A DNA stretch of 64,000 nt, taken from positions 2,232,001-2,296,000 of the forward strand of contig NZ_CP108101.1 of assembly GCF_036195325.1 (NCBI RefSeq). Reading direction: 5' to 3'. Of this stretch, positions 43,638 through 52,954 are shown one piece after another. Position 1 is the stretch's first letter; every line of letters begins with the position of its first letter. The DNA is from Streptomyces sp. NBC_00234. Lineage in GTDB: Bacteria > Actinomycetota > Actinomycetes > Streptomycetales > Streptomycetaceae. The notes below the pieces were generated by a model. It was not told the DNA's origin. It searched no databases and saw only the letters and a program-made list of their open reading frames with translations. The translations under genes and the position numbers were made by a program.

Positions 43638-44441
43638 GTGAGTGAGCTGCGGTTTGTCCGTCTGGGGTTCGGCGAGGATTCCGTCGAGTACCAGGAGGCA
43701 TGGCAGAAGCAGCGCGAGGTGCACGCCGCCCGGTTCGAGGACACGGTCCCCGACACGTGCCTCCTCCTCGAGCACCCGCCCGTCTACACGGCGGGCCGGC
43801 GCACGGCGGAGAACGAGCGCCCCCTGGACGGCACCCCGGTCATCGACGTCGACCGCGGCGGCAAGATCACCTGGCACGGCCCCGGGCAGCTCGTCGGCTA
43901 CCCCATCCAGAAGCTTCCGCGCCCGGTCGACGTCGTCGCGCACGTCCGTCGCCTGGAGGACGCGCTGATCCGCACGGCCGCCGAGTTCGGCGTGGAGACC
44001 TCCCGGGTCGAGGGCCGCAGCGGCGTCTGGGTCCTCGGCGACCCGGTCGAGGAGCGGGCGACCCTCGGCGGGCTCTCCCTCGACTTCGACCCGCGCCTCC
44101 AGGACGAGGAGTTCGACCCGCGGATGAACGGCCCGGAGTACGCGCCGTCCAACGCGGGCCAGCGCCGCGAGGACCGCAAGCTCGCCGCGATCGGCATCCG
44201 CGTCGCCAAGGGTGTGACCATGCACGGCTTCGCGCTCAACGTGAACCCGGACAACACCTGGTTCGACCGGATCGTGCCGTGCGGCATCCGGGACGCGGGC
44301 GTCACCTCGCTCGCGTACGAGCTGGGCCGTGACGTGACCATCGCGGAGGTCCTCCCGGTGGTGGAGAAGCACCTCAGGGAGGTCCTGGAGAACGCGGCGC
44401 TCGCACCCCGGACCATCGAGGCTCCGAAGGCCGCCGTCTAG
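43638..44441 (+). CDS. lipB: Octanoyltransferase
   Basis: 267 aa. It moves octanoate from acyl carrier protein to lipoyl domains. Visible: [29 protein letters not shown], the Lys of [17 protein letters not shown] and catalytic Cys215 in [15 protein letters not shown] at 43638 has GGGAGG 8 nt upstream. The TAG stop forms part of a CTAG that is duplicated at the far end of the MITE-like element inserted here. lipA follows 279 bp later on the same strand, beyond the element. Confidence 0.97.
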   Translation: MSELRFVRLGFGEDSVEYQEAWQKQREVHAARFEDTVPDTCLLLEHPPVYTAGRRTAENERPLDGTPVIDVDRGGKITWHGPGQLVGYPIQKLPRPVDVVAHVRRLEDALIRTAAEFGVETSRVEGRSGVWVLGDPVEERATLGGLSLDFDPRLQDEEFDPRMNGPEYAPSNAGQRREDRKLAAIGIRVAKGVTMHGFALNVNPDNTWFDRIVPCGIRDAGVTSLAYELGRDVTIAEVLPVVEKHLREVLENAALAPRTIEAPKAAV

Positions 44442-44599
44442 GGTCTTCCGTTTGGATCAGGCCGGATCAGGGAGCGGGGTCCGGTGCGCGCAGCTGCAAG
44501 GCGGAGGATTGAGGCAACGCGGGGCGTTGGTGATGGACGACAACGCCGCAGATGGGCGTGCCGGACCCCGCGAGCCCGGCATGATCCAAACGAGAGGCC
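44442..44599. mobile_element. 158-bp MITE-like element with CTAG target duplication
   Basis: The two ends form an imperfect inverted repeat of about 50 bp: both read inward GG-pyrimidine-rich, then GTTTGGATCA, then GCCGG and GGGGTCCGG. CTAG occurs directly on both sides (44438-44441 and 44600-44603), a 4-bp duplication like that of IS5-family transposons (YTAR targets). The core contains a smaller hairpin, GGCGTTG/CAACGCC. It encodes no protein. I recall near-identical intergenic copies in many Streptomyces genomes. Confidence 0.8.
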
Positions 44600-44720
44600 C
44601 TAGCCGTCGGGAATAGGCCCCGTCGGCCGCAGGTTGGCCAGACGTAAGGCCGTTCTAACTACGGGCGTACCCTGGTGTTCGCCAAAGATTCGAATGCAGC
44701 GAAAGCAAAGGGGAGCCGGA

Positions 44721-45701
44721 GTGTCCGCTGTCGCACCCGACGGGCGCAAGATGCTGCGCCTGGAGGTCCGGAACAGCCAGACCCCCATCGAGCGCAAGCC
44801 CGAGTGGATCAAAACGCGGGCGAAGATGGGCCCCGAGTACACGCAGATGCAGAAACTCGTGAAGAGCGAGGGCCTGCACACCGTGTGCCAGGAGGCCGGC
44901 TGTCCGAACATCTACGAATGCTGGGAAGACCGTGAGGCCACGTTCCTCATCGGTGGTGACCAGTGCACCCGGCGATGTGACTTCTGTCAGATCGACACGG
45001 GCAAGCCCGCAGCCCTCGATCTCGACGAGCCGCGCCGTGTCGGCGAGTCCGTCGTCACGATGGACCTGAACTACGCCACCATCACCGGCGTCGCGCGCGA
45101 CGACCTGGAGGACGGCGGAGCGTGGCTCTACGCGGAGACCGTCCGCCAGATCCACGGCCTGACCGCGGAGCGGGAGGCGGGCGCCACCAAGGTGGAGCTG
45201 CTGATCCCCGACTTCAACGCGGAGCCCGCACAGCTGGCCGAGGTCTTCTCCTCGCGCCCCGAGGTTCTGGCGCACAACGTCGAGACGGTCCCGCGGATCT
45301 TCAAGCGGATTCGCCCCGGGTTCCGTTACGAGCGCTCCCTGGAAGTCATCACGCGGGCCCGCGAGGCCGGACTGGTGACGAAGTCCAATCTGATCCTCGG
45401 CATGGGCGAGACCCGCGAGGAAGTCAGTGAGGCGCTCCGGGATCTGCACGACGCAGGTTGCGAGCTCATCACGATTACGCAGTACCTGAGGCCCTCCGTA
45501 CGGCACCACCCGGTCGAGCGCTGGGTGAAGCCGCACGAGTTCGTGGAGCTGAAGGACGAGGCCGAGGCGATCGGCTACTCCGGCGTGATGTCGGGTCCGC
45601 TCGTCCGTTCCTCGTACCGCGCCGGGCGGCTCTTCCAGCAGGCGATCGAGCGGCGTCAGGCACTGGCCGCGGCGCCCGCGGAAGCCGCACCCGCTGTGTG
45701 A
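44721..45701 (+). CDS. lipA: Lipoyl synthase
   Basis: 326-aa radical SAM enzyme that inserts two sulfurs into the octanoyl group. The auxiliary 4Fe-4S ligands are in [13 protein letters not shown], the radical SAM CxxxCxxC in CTRRCDFC, and the C-terminal auxiliary-cluster serine in LVRSSYRAG. The GTG start at 44721 is preceded by GGGAG; an earlier in-frame TTG exists but gives a non-family extension. It follows lipB, and completes a lipoylation pathway whose targets include SucB in this window. A long hairpin ends the unit. Confidence 0.97.
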   Translation: MSAVAPDGRKMLRLEVRNSQTPIERKPEWIKTRAKMGPEYTQMQKLVKSEGLHTVCQEAGCPNIYECWEDREATFLIGGDQCTRRCDFCQIDTGKPAALDLDEPRRVGESVVTMDLNYATITGVARDDLEDGGAWLYAETVRQIHGLTAEREAGATKVELLIPDFNAEPAQLAEVFSSRPEVLAHNVETVPRIFKRIRPGFRYERSLEVITRAREAGLVTKSNLILGMGETREEVSEALRDLHDAGCELITITQYLRPSVRHHPVERWVKPHEFVELKDEAEAIGYSGVMSGPLVRSSYRAGRLFQQAIERRQALAAAPAEAAPAV

Positions 45702-45741
45702 AACCGAGCACAAGCAGCTACTGAGCGCTAAAGCACGATGC

Positions 45742-45791
45742 GACGCGGCTCATACGCTCCCCGCAGGTCGGGGACGCGTATGGGCCGCGTC
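45742..45791 (+). terminator. Long hairpin terminator after lipA
   Basis: About 22-bp stem with one mismatch and one bulge (45742-45763 against 45769-45791), loop CAGGT. Confidence 0.8.
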
Positions 45792-45821
45792 GGCGTGCGC
45801 GGCACCGAATTCCACGCTTCA

Positions 45822-45860
45822 TTGGTGTTTGACCGTCCGGTCACGCGCTGGTAACACCAA
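45822..45860 (+). promoter_or_regulatory. Promoter with nested inverted repeats before the 66-aa gene
   Basis: TTGACC (45829-45834) and TAACAC (45852-45857) are 17 bp apart, a good vegetative-type -35/-10 pair. TTGGTGTT (45822-45829) and AACACCAA (45853-45860) flank the promoter as inverted arms, and TGACCG/CGGTCA (45830-45835 and 45838-45843) lie inside it. Confidence 0.5.
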
Positions 45861-45973
45861 GCAGTGACCCTGGGTACACGTGCGGCAGCAGCTCCGTCGG
45901 CCGCTGTCGGTCACGACTTCCCGTACTCAGTCCGCGCCCAGTCAGCGCATCCGCTCCGAGAGGGAACTCCACC

Positions 45974-46174
45974 ATGCAGGCCGTGCCGGTACGCGCCAAC
46001 GCCATCCCGTCCGTCACCAGCGCCCTCCGTGCCGTCGAGTCGCTGCTGCTGAGCAGCGGCCAGCGCACCGCCCGTCGCAACGCCTGGACGGCGGTCCTGG
46101 AGGACCGCCGCAGGGCCAAGGACCGGGTCGAGGCCCAGCACGTACTGGAGGCCGTGGCCGACCATCGTTCTTAG
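45974..46174 (+). CDS. Small conserved protein of unknown function
   Basis: 66 aa, MQAVPVRANAIPSVTSALRA to EAQHVLEAVADHRS. It is helical and strongly basic in the middle (RTARRNAWTAVLEDRRRAKDRVEAQ). I know it as a conserved Streptomyces protein without a described function. ATG at 45974 follows GAGAGGGAA. It starts a short unit with the DUF4191 gene 19 bp downstream, so its product may act with that membrane protein. No catalytic motif or signal is seen. Confidence 0.78.
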   Translation: MQAVPVRANAIPSVTSALRAVESLLLSSGQRTARRNAWTAVLEDRRRAKDRVEAQHVLEAVADHRS

Positions 46175-46193
46175 GCCACGTAAACTTCAGTAC

Positions 46194-46901
46194 ATGGCGA
46201 GGAAGGCAAACACTGAAGGCGCGGACAGCGCCGAGAACGCGGGGCGACTCAAGCAGATCGCCCTGACCTACAAGATGACCAGGCGGACCGACTCCAAGAT
46301 CGGTCTTGTCGTCGCGGGTGTGGGAATCGTCACCTTCGGTGTCCTCCTCGCGATCGGTTTCTTGATCGACCACCCGATCTACGCGGGCATCCTCGGATTC
46401 GTCCTGGCCCTCCTCGCGATGGCGATCGTCTTCGGACGGCGCGCCGAGCGCGCGGCCTTCGGTCAGATGGAGGGGCAGCCCGGCGCGGCAGCGGCCGTTC
46501 TGGACCGGGTGGGTCGCGGCTGGACCACGACTCCCGCGGTCGCGATGAACCGCAGCCAGGACGTCGTCCACCGGGCCGTGGGCAAGGCCGGCATCGTTCT
46601 GGTCGCCGAGGGCAACCCGAACCGGGTGAAGAGCCTGCTGGCGGCCGAGAAGAAGCGCATGGCCCGCATCGTGGTGGACGTGCCGGTGCACGACATCATC
46701 GTGGGTGACGGCGAGGGCCAGGTGCCGCTGAAGAAGGTGCGCACCAAGATGCTCAAGCTGCCCCGGGTCCTGACCGGCCCGCAGGTCACGGCGGCCAACG
46801 ACCGGCTCCGGGCGATGGGTGACCTGATGAGCAACATGCCGCTGCCGAAGGGTCCGATGCCGAAGGGCATGCGGATGCCGCGCGGCGGAAAGATGCGCTG
46901 A
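46194..46901 (+). CDS. DUF4191 membrane protein
   Basis: 235 aa. The first 30 residues are charged, followed by [17 protein letters not shown], two neighbouring helices (about residues 40-57 and 63-82), then a basic cytoplasmic domain with [21 protein letters not shown] and a final Met/Pro/Lys-rich tail ([16 protein letters not shown]). This is the actinobacterial DUF4191 family; function unknown. It is linked to the lipoyl genes in many actinomycetes. A strong terminator follows. Confidence 0.9.
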   Translation: MARKANTEGADSAENAGRLKQIALTYKMTRRTDSKIGLVVAGVGIVTFGVLLAIGFLIDHPIYAGILGFVLALLAMAIVFGRRAERAAFGQMEGQPGAAAAVLDRVGRGWTTTPAVAMNRSQDVVHRAVGKAGIVLVAEGNPNRVKSLLAAEKKRMARIVVDVPVHDIIVGDGEGQVPLKKVRTKMLKLPRVLTGPQVTAANDRLRAMGDLMSNMPLPKGPMPKGMRMPRGGKMR

Positions 46902-46968
46902 TCCTTACAGCCCGTACCACGTAGCCCAGCGCCACGTGGCCCAGCACCTCGTAGCTCGCACCTCGTAC

Positions 46969-47014
46969 AAGAAGGGGCGGTTCCGGACCCACAGGTCCGG
47001 AACCGCCCCTTCTT
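46969..47014. terminator. Bidirectional intrinsic terminator
   Basis: 21-bp perfect stem (46969-46989 with 46994-47014), 4-nt loop, TTTCC on the right side. It serves DUF4191 from the left and the RDD gene from the right. Confidence 0.9.
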
Positions 47015-47070
47015 TTTCCTTCTGTCTTCTCTGCGCTCATCCGCCTTCGGTGCCTCTTACCGCGTCCGCG

Positions 47071-47538
47071 TCACGTCCGGACCTGTACGGCGCGGGCCAG
47101 CCGGTCGTGGAGGCCGCGGCCGTCGCGGTCCCAGACCAGGGGCGGGATGACCAGGAGAAGCAGCACGCTCCGGAGAATCACTCGCCCGGCGCCGAGCCGC
47201 TCGCCGTTCTCCGCGACGACCCGCAGGCCCAGGATGCGCTTGCCCGGCGTGCTGCCGACGGTACCGACGGTGAGCACGCTCAGTACGAGGAAGACGAAGA
47301 GCGCCCAGTTTCCCGCCGCCTGCTGGTCACCCCGAGCGAGCAGCCCGTATGCGATCACCAGGCACAGGGCCCAGTCGATGAAGATCGCCCCGAAGCGCCG
47401 GCCCAGTGGGGCCACGGAACCCGGCCCGTTCTCGGGCAGCCCCAGCCGCTTTCCCCGGTAGCCGAAATCGACACCCATGTCCTCGGCTGCCGCACGCGGC
47501 CCGGACAGCCACGATCCGATTACTTGCCTGTTGTCCAC
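47071..47538 (-). CDS. RDD-family membrane protein
   Basis: 155 aa. After an N-terminal extension the RDD domain begins with [26 protein letters not shown] (Arg and Asp in the first helix), has a second helix ([15 protein letters not shown]), the [10 protein letters not shown] segment and a third helix ([17 protein letters not shown]) followed by [20 protein letters not shown] proteins are small membrane proteins of mixed or unknown roles; some act as cation antiporters. GTG at 47538 was chosen. It is divergent from glnA and adjacent to its GlnR box. Confidence 0.88.
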   Translation of the reverse strand: MDNRQVIGSWLSGPRAAAEDMGVDFGYRGKRLGLPENGPGSVAPLGRRFGAIFIDWALCLVIAYGLLARGDQQAAGNWALFVFLVLSVLTVGTVGSTPGKRILGLRVVAENGERLGAGRVILRSVLLLLVIPPLVWDRDGRGLHDRLARAVQVRT

Positions 47539-47623
47539 CCGACCACGGTACTGCGCCCGCGTTTGCGCCCGCCCAGGTGGGGCACGGAACACGTCGCTGA
47601 GGTGCCGCGCCCACTTCGCCCGG

Positions 47624-47661
47624 TTAACTTGGGCGAAACAAATGGGTCATGCTTGAGAAAT
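47624..47661 (+). promoter_or_regulatory. GlnR-like double box upstream of glnA
   Basis: Four 5-bp half-sites with exact 6-bp spacing: TTAAC (47624), GAAAC (47635), GTCAT (47646) and GAAAT (47657). The arrangement matches the actinobacterial GlnR pattern gTnAC-n6-GAAAc repeated twice, with one mismatch in three of the four half-sites. It is 100 bp before the glnA start. Confidence 0.7.
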
Positions 47662-47760
47662 CCCGTCTGCCTATGGTCGGGTCCAGCGTGTGCCACCGCA
47701 CTGGCCGCACGAAAGAGCTGCAACCCCGCCCTTCTCCGGGTCGGGAGTAGGAGGAGTTGG

Positions 47761-49170
47761 ATGTTCCAGAACGCCGACGACGTGAAGAAGTACATCGCCG
47801 ACGAAGACGTCAAGTTCATCGACGTCCGGTTCTGCGACCTGCCCGGAGTGATGCAGCACTTCACCATCCCGGCGGCGGCCTTCGACCCGACCGAGGAGCT
47901 CGCCTTCGACGGCTCGTCGATCCGCGGTTTCCAGGCCATCCACGAGTCCGACATGGCGCTCCGCGCGGACCTCTCGACCGCCCGTGTCGACCCGTTCCGC
48001 CGCGACAAGACCGTCAACATCAACTTCTTCATCCACGACCCGATCACGGGCGAGCAGTACAGCCGTGACCCGCGGAACGTGGCCAAGAAGGCCGAGGCGT
48101 ACCTCGCCTCCACCGGCATCGCCGACACCGCGTACTTCGGCCCCGAGGCCGAGTTCTACGTGTTCGACAACGTGCGCTTCCAGACCTCGGCGAACGAGTC
48201 CTTCTACCACATCGACTCCGAGGCGGGCGCCTGGAACACCGGGTCGGAGGACAACAACCGCGGCTACAAGGTCCGCTACAAGGGCGGCTACTTCCCGACC
48301 CCGCCGGTCGACCACTTCGCCGACCTGCGTGCCGAGATCTCCCTGGAGCTGGACAAGAACGGCCTCCAGGTCGAGCGCCAGCACCACGAGGTCGGCACCG
48401 CCGGCCAGGCCGAGATCAACTACAAGTTCAACACGCTGCTCGCCGCGGCCGACGACCTGATGCTCTTCAAGTACATCGTGAAGAACGTCGCCTGGCGCAA
48501 CGGCAAGACCGCGACCTTCATGCCGAAGCCGATCTTCGGCGACAACGGCTCGGGCATGCACGTCCACCAGTCCCTGTGGGCCGGTGGCGACCCGCTCTTC
48601 TACGACGAGCAGGGTTACGCGGGCCTGTCGGACATGGCGCGCTACTACATCGGCGGCATCCTGAAGCACGCCCCGTCGCTGCTGGCGTTCACCAACCCGA
48701 CGGTGAACTCCTACCACCGCCTGGTCCCCGGCTTCGAGGCCCCGGTCAACATGGTCTACTCGCAGCGCAACCGCTCCGCCGCGATGCGTATCCCGATCAC
48801 GGGCTCCAACCCGAAGGCCAAGCGCGTCGAGTTCCGCGCCCCGGACCCGTCCTCGAACCCGTACCTCGCCTTCTCGGCGCTGCTGATGGCGGGCCTGGAC
48901 GGCGTCAAGAACAAGATCGAGCCGGCCGAGCCGATCGACAAGGACCTCTACGAGCTGGCTCCCGAGGAGCACGCGAACGTCCAGCAGGTCCCGACCTCGC
49001 TGCCGGCCGTACTGGACGCCCTGGAGGCGGACCACGACTACCTGCTGGCCGGCGGTGTCTTCACCCCCGACCTGATCGAGACGTGGGTCGACTACAAGCG
49101 CACGAACGAGATCGCCCCGATCCAGCTGCGCCCGCACCCGCACGAGTTCGAGCTGTACTTCGACATCTAA
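47761..49170 (+). CDS. glnA: Glutamine synthetase type I
   Basis: 469 aa, GSI-beta. It makes glutamine from glutamate, ammonia and ATP. Visible: DGSSIRGF near residue 50, the EAEFYVFD and [16 protein letters not shown] active-site segments, the ATP-binding [16 protein letters not shown], and the adenylylation site at Tyr397 in [10 protein letters not shown], the canonical position, so regulation by GlnE adenylylation is likely. ATG at 47761 follows AGGAGGAG. A GlnR box lies upstream; a hairpin with T-tract follows. Confidence 0.98.
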   Translation: MFQNADDVKKYIADEDVKFIDVRFCDLPGVMQHFTIPAAAFDPTEELAFDGSSIRGFQAIHESDMALRADLSTARVDPFRRDKTVNINFFIHDPITGEQYSRDPRNVAKKAEAYLASTGIADTAYFGPEAEFYVFDNVRFQTSANESFYHIDSEAGAWNTGSEDNNRGYKVRYKGGYFPTPPVDHFADLRAEISLELDKNGLQVERQHHEVGTAGQAEINYKFNTLLAAADDLMLFKYIVKNVAWRNGKTATFMPKPIFGDNGSGMHVHQSLWAGGDPLFYDEQGYAGLSDMARYYIGGILKHAPSLLAFTNPTVNSYHRLVPGFEAPVNMVYSQRNRSAAMRIPITGSNPKAKRVEFRAPDPSSNPYLAFSALLMAGLDGVKNKIEPAEPIDKDLYELAPEEHANVQQVPTSLPAVLDALEADHDYLLAGGVFTPDLIETWVDYKRTNEIAPIQLRPHPHEFELYFDI

Positions 49171-49217
49171 GAACGCCGCAGGTCAGAGCGGATCTCCGCT
49201 CGCCTGTGCCGTCTGTG

Positions 49218-49267
49218 GGCCGTCGGCCGTGCTCTTCCCTCCCGGAAGACACGGCCGGCGGCCTTTT
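49218..49267 (+). terminator. Intrinsic terminator after glnA
   Basis: A long interrupted stem (GGCCG, CGGCCGTG and TTCC pairing with GGAA, CACGGCCG and CGGCC) ending at 49263, followed by TTTT. Confidence 0.85.
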
Positions 49268-49323
49268 CCGCGAGCGGCGGCCTTCCCGGCCTCGAAGTTC
49301 TGGGTGCACCTTGTGGCGCTCGG

Positions 49324-49905
49324 TCACCGCATCAGGGCGACGACGGCTGCTTCGACGGGTTCGGTGTCCGGTTCACGACCGTCTGAGGTATCGACTTCGA
49401 CGACGGCATCGACTCCACCCGGCGGTTCGAAGATCGACCGCTTCATCTCGCCTCGCCGGAACTGGGAGTGGAGCTGTCGGTCGACCTCCCCGCCGTCGGC
49501 CGCCCGGGCGCGGAGGCGCTCGTCGACGACCGCATCGCGAGCAACGACGTGAACAGCGAGCACCCGTGCATCACATGCGCGCAGCGCGTCCACCAGCGTG
49601 CATGAAAGCACGGAGGACTCCACGACGAAGCTCACCCCCGCGGAGGCGAGGAGCCGGGCCGAGTCGACCATCACGGCCTCGGCGCGGAGGCTCAGAGGAC
49701 CGCCGGCCACGTGGAAGTCCGGGTTGAGCCGAACACCGCCGTCCTCGTCGACGGAGGCGGAGGACAGCCCGAGACCGACCTTGATCTCATCCCGGGTCAG
49801 GAACAGCACACCGAGGCGGCGTGCCGTCGCGCGGGCAACGGTGGTTTTTCCGGCCCCTGGGGACCCGCATACGGCGACCACCAACGGCCGTTCCGACTTC
49901 GGCAT
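49324..49905 (-). CDS. AAA-type kinase-like P-loop protein
   Basis: 193 aa. Walker A is CGSPGAGKTTVARATA close to the N-terminus, followed by LFLTRDEIKVGL, which resembles zeta-toxin/gluconate-kinase-like small-molecule kinases, and an Arg-rich region DAVVDERLRARAADGG that could be the lid. The acceptor is unknown. ATG at 49905 has AGGA 7 nt upstream; a start at 49941 is also open. Its position next to glnA is probably accidental. No antitoxin-like partner is seen. Confidence 0.78.
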   Translation of the reverse strand: MPKSERPLVVAVCGSPGAGKTTVARATARRLGVLFLTRDEIKVGLGLSSASVDEDGGVRLNPDFHVAGGPLSLRAEAVMVDSARLLASAGVSFVVESSVLSCTLVDALRACDARVLAVHVVARDAVVDERLRARAADGGEVDRQLHSQFRRGEMKRSIFEPPGGVDAVVEVDTSDGREPDTEPVEAAVVALMR

Positions 49906-50026
49906 CCGCCGATCCTGCCGGATCCCGACGATGCTGTCCACGAGTCGATCATGGTCGGCCGAGCAACCCTCGGCGTCGTCGCGGCCCCAGCAGCCTGGAG
50001 GGTGGCAGCCGCCCGACGGTTTCGGT

Positions 50027-50725
50027 CTAAGGCTGCTCGGTGGGCTGCTGCGGGGCCTCGCGTCCGCCCGCGCTGACCAGCCCCGTCTCGTAGGCGACGA
50101 TGACGGCCTGGACGCGGTCGCGGAGTCCCAGCTTGGCCAGGATGCGGGCGACGTGCGTCTTGACGGTCGTCTCGGCCAGGTGGAGGCGGGTGGCGAGTTC
50201 GGCGTTGCTCAGTCCTCGGGCCAGCAGGCCGAAGACCTCCAGTTCGCGCGGAGTGAGCGCGGCGAGGTCGCGGTGGAGGGCGGCGGTGTCGCCGTCGCGC
50301 TGGGCGAACCGCTGTACGAGGCGGCGGGTGATGGCGGGCGCGAGGAGAGCGTCGCCGGTGCGGACCGTGCGGACGGCCGCGGTCAGATGCTCGGGGGTGA
50401 CGTCCTTGAGGAGGAAGCCGCTGGCCCCGGCGGACAGTGCCGCGTAGACGTACCGGTCGAGGTCGAAGGTGGTCAGGATGATGACGCGGGGTTCGTCGGG
50501 GGCGCCGGTGAGGATGCGGCGGGTGGCCTCCAGGCCGTCCATCTCGGGCATCCGGACGTCCATCAGGACCACGTCGGGACGTGTGCGGCGGACCGCTTCG
50601 ACCGCTTCGGTGCCGTTGGTCGCCTCGGCGACGACGTCGATGCCGTCGGCGCCGAGGATCAACCGGAATCCGGTGCGGACCAGGGTCTGGTCGTCGGCGA
50701 GGAGCACACGCAGCGGCTCGGTCAC
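50027..50725 (-). CDS. NarL/LuxR-family response regulator
   Basis: 232 aa. Receiver domain with acidic pair Asp11-Asp12, phosphoacceptor Asp56 in VVLMDVRMP and LTTFDLDRYVY, then a LuxR helix-turn-helix (LTPRELEVFGLLARGLSNAELATRLHLAETTVKTHVARIL). GTG at 50725 overlaps the stop of the kinase gene by 4 bp. With the kinase it faces the divergent ABC-exporter operon, which is the likely target. Confidence 0.95.
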   Translation of the reverse strand: MTEPLRVLLADDQTLVRTGFRLILGADGIDVVAEATNGTEAVEAVRRTRPDVVLMDVRMPEMDGLEATRRILTGAPDEPRVIILTTFDLDRYVYAALSAGASGFLLKDVTPEHLTAAVRTVRTGDALLAPAITRRLVQRFAQRDGDTAALHRDLAALTPRELEVFGLLARGLSNAELATRLHLAETTVKTHVARILAKLGLRDRVQAVIVAYETGLVSAGGREAPQQPTEQP

Positions 50726-52095
50726 GGTGTCTCCAAGGGGATCAGGGCCTCCACACGGTAGCCGCCGGTCAGGCGGCGGCCGGTGTTCAGGGATCCGTCG
50801 TAGACGGCGAGGCGCTCGCGCAGGCCGATCAGGCCCCGCCCGTTTCCGGCTGCCGCGCTCGCGCCCGGGTGTCCGCCGGTGTCGATGACTTCCACCCGGA
50901 GCCGGTCCGGGCCGTATGCGAGGGTCACCGCGGCGGTGGCGCCGGACGCGTGCTTCACCGTGTTGGTCAGGGCTTCCTGGACCACGCGGTAGGCGGCGAG
51001 TTCGACGCCGGGCGGCAGGGGACACGGCGGTCCGGTCACCGTAAGGTCGACCGGCAGTCCGGCGTCCCGGACCCGTCCGACCAGCGTTTCCAGCTGGTCC
51101 AGGCCGGGTTGCGGGGCCAGCTCCGTCGCCGTGTCGGCCAGGTCCGCACCTGCGTCCGTCCCCTCGCCCTCGTCGGCCATGGTGAGCAGCCCCATGACGT
51201 GGCGCAGCTCGGTCATCGCCGCCCGCCCGCCCGCCTCCACGGCGAGCAGCGCCTCGCCGGCCTGCTCGGGGGAGGTCTTCATGATCTTGCGGGCGGCGCC
51301 CGCCTGGATGATCATCACGCTGACGTTGTGCGTGACGACGTCGTGCAGTTCGCGGGCGATCCTGGCCCGCTCGTGCTCGACGGCCCGCCGCAGCGCCTCG
51401 GCCTGTGTGCGTTCCAGGGCGGAGAGCCGGGTGCGGCCCTCGTCGGTTCGGAGCTTCCAGGTACGCAGGCCGACGGCGGCCACGGCCATCGGGACGAGGA
51501 TCAGCAGGGCGATGTACTCGTTGGGGACGATCGGTGTCACCGAGTTCCCCGAGGTGCCGACCAGGACGACCGACACCGGCAGCGCCACCAGGGTCGCCAC
51601 CCGGTACGGGCTGTACACGGCGGCGCTGTAGACGGCGATGACGAACGCGTAGAACGTCAGCCGCAGAACGCTCTGCGGTGTCGCCAGTGTCGCGGCCGTC
51701 ACGATGCACAGCACGGCGAGCGGGAAGCGGCGCCGCAGCACCAGGGCACCCGAGGCGATGGCCGCGAGGGTCACCATGAAGGCCATGCCGCGGGGGCCGT
51801 TCGGGCGCGGCACGACGCGCTCCACGCCGGGTGCGATCTCCCGCAACACGACGTTGTCGGCGTTGTCGATGCCGTAGTAGACGGTGGCGATACCGAGCGT
51901 CAGCGCCACCAGCACGTCGAACTGCCAGGAACGCAGGCTGAGCCGCAGCGGTGGGCTGCCGGGAAGCCTGGCCTCGCGGACCGTCCGGCGCGCGGTTTCC
52001 CGGAGCCGCTCCAGCACCGTACGTACGTTCATCACCGGCTCATTGTCGCCGCCGCCCGAATCCTCGGAGTCCCCCTCAGTGGTTGTTCCCTGCAC
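50722..52095 (-). CDS. Sensor histidine kinase (HisKA_3 type)
   Basis: 457 aa from a GTG at 52095, or 436 aa from ATG 52032 (MNVRTVLERL); neither has a good ribosome-binding site, so the start is unsettled. After a cytoplasmic N-terminus come about four to five hydrophobic segments (residues roughly 60-75, 104-120, 125-140, 147-180 and 193-210), with one longer extracellular loop (about 76-100). HisKA_3 has RIARELHDVVTHN with His251, and the ATPase domain has QEALTNTVKHA and GNGRGLIGLRERL. Paired with the LuxR regulator by a 4-bp overlap. Confidence 0.92.
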   Translation of the reverse strand: MQGTTTEGDSEDSGGGDNEPVMNVRTVLERLRETARRTVREARLPGSPPLRLSLRSWQFDVLVALTLGIATVYYGIDNADNVVLREIAPGVERVVPRPNGPRGMAFMVTLAAIASGALVLRRRFPLAVLCIVTAATLATPQSVLRLTFYAFVIAVYSAAVYSPYRVATLVALPVSVVLVGTSGNSVTPIVPNEYIALLILVPMAVAAVGLRTWKLRTDEGRTRLSALERTQAEALRRAVEHERARIARELHDVVTHNVSVMIIQAGAARKIMKTSPEQAGEALLAVEAGGRAAMTELRHVMGLLTMADEGEGTDAGADLADTATELAPQPGLDQLETLVGRVRDAGLPVDLTVTGPPCPLPPGVELAAYRVVQEALTNTVKHASGATAAVTLAYGPDRLRVEVIDTGGHPGASAAAGNGRGLIGLRERLAVYDGSLNTGRRLTGGYRVEALIPLETP

Positions 52096-52112
52096 CTCGC
52101 GTACATCGGGCG

Positions 52113-52160
52113 CCTACCTCGCAAGGATGACGTTCCGGCAGATCATCCCGATGCGGTAGG
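52113..52160. promoter_or_regulatory. Spaced imperfect inverted repeat before the ABC exporter
   Basis: CCTACC (52113-52118) with GGTAGG (52155-52160), and inside them GGATGA (52125-52130) with TCATCC (52143-52148). The symmetric arrangement in the divergent region between a two-component system and an ABC transporter fits a response-regulator site. Confidence 0.45.
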
Positions 52161-52246
52161 GCAAAGGGTTCGGGCGGGCGACGCGCGGGGGCCGGGCGCG
52201 CTCCTAGCGTCCGAGGGTCCGATGCCCGCATCGAAGGAGCCCTCTC

Positions 52247-52954
52247 ATGACCACGCCGGTGATCGAACTACGCGAGGTGAGCCGCCGCTACGACGACGGC
52301 CCGCCCGCCCTGCACGACGCGTCGATGACCGTGCGGCCCGGTGAGGCCGTGGCGATCCTCGGCCCTTCCGGCAGCGGCAAGTCCACGCTGCTCAACCTGA
52401 TCGCGGGTCTCGACCGGCCCGACACGGGGACCGTCACCGTGGACGGGGTGCGGGTGGACCGCCTAGGCGAGGCCGGTTCGGCGCTCTACCGGCGGTCGAA
52501 GATCGGCATGATCTTCCAGTTCTTCAACCTGCTCGACGACCTGACCGTCACCGAGAACGTCGTCCTGCCCGCGCGGCTCGCGGGCATGGCACGCGGCGGA
52601 GCCGATCGCCGGGCGGCGGAACTCCTGGACACCCTCGGCATCGACCAGCACGCCCGCGCCTACCCGGGGCGACTGTCCGGCGGCGAGCGGCAACGCGTCG
52701 CGGTGGCCCGGGCGTTGATGAACCGGCCACCGCTGCTCCTGGCCGACGAACCGACCGGGGCCCTGGACACGGCCGCCGGGCAGGACGTCAGCAGGCTGCT
52801 CACCGACCTCAATGCCGAGGGCCAGACCATCGTCGTGGTCACCCACGACCTGGCGTTGGCCCGGTCCTGCACGAACCGTACGGTCCGGATCGCCGACGGC
52901 CGGATCACCGAGGACGTCCGGACGCACGCCGTCGCCCCGGAGGCCGTCCGATGA
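52247..52954 (+). CDS. ABC transporter ATP-binding protein (MacB/LolD type)
   Basis: 235 aa. Walker A GPSGSGKST (39-47), Q loop FQFFNLLDDLTVTENV, signature LSGGERQRVAVARAL and Walker B LLLADEPTGALD are intact. It is the motor for the FtsX-type permease encoded next, with which it overlaps by 4 bp (52951-52954). ATG at 52247 has AAGGAG upstream. Such pairs in Gram-positive bacteria export or extract antimicrobial peptides or lipid-linked compounds and are commonly controlled by a neighbouring two-component system, as here. Confidence 0.96.
   Translation: MTTPVIELREVSRRYDDGPPALHDASMTVRPGEAVAILGPSGSGKSTLLNLIAGLDRPDTGTVTVDGVRVDRLGEAGSALYRRSKIGMIFQFFNLLDDLTVTENVVLPARLAGMARGGADRRAAELLDTLGIDQHARAYPGRLSGGERQRVAVARALMNRPPLLLADEPTGALDTAAGQDVSRLLTDLNAEGQTIVVVTHDLALARSCTNRTVRIADGRITEDVRTHAVAPEAVR

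Noticed and set aside
49324..49905. Zeta-toxin of a toxin-antitoxin system
   Set aside because: The P-loop and RDE motif fit many small kinases; no antitoxin gene is adjacent, so the generic kinase-like call was kept.
50027..51709. A 560-codon frame suggesting a fused kinase-regulator
   Set aside because: The upstream part is the wrong frame of the kinase gene; the regulator has its own GTG at 50725 with the usual 4-bp overlap.
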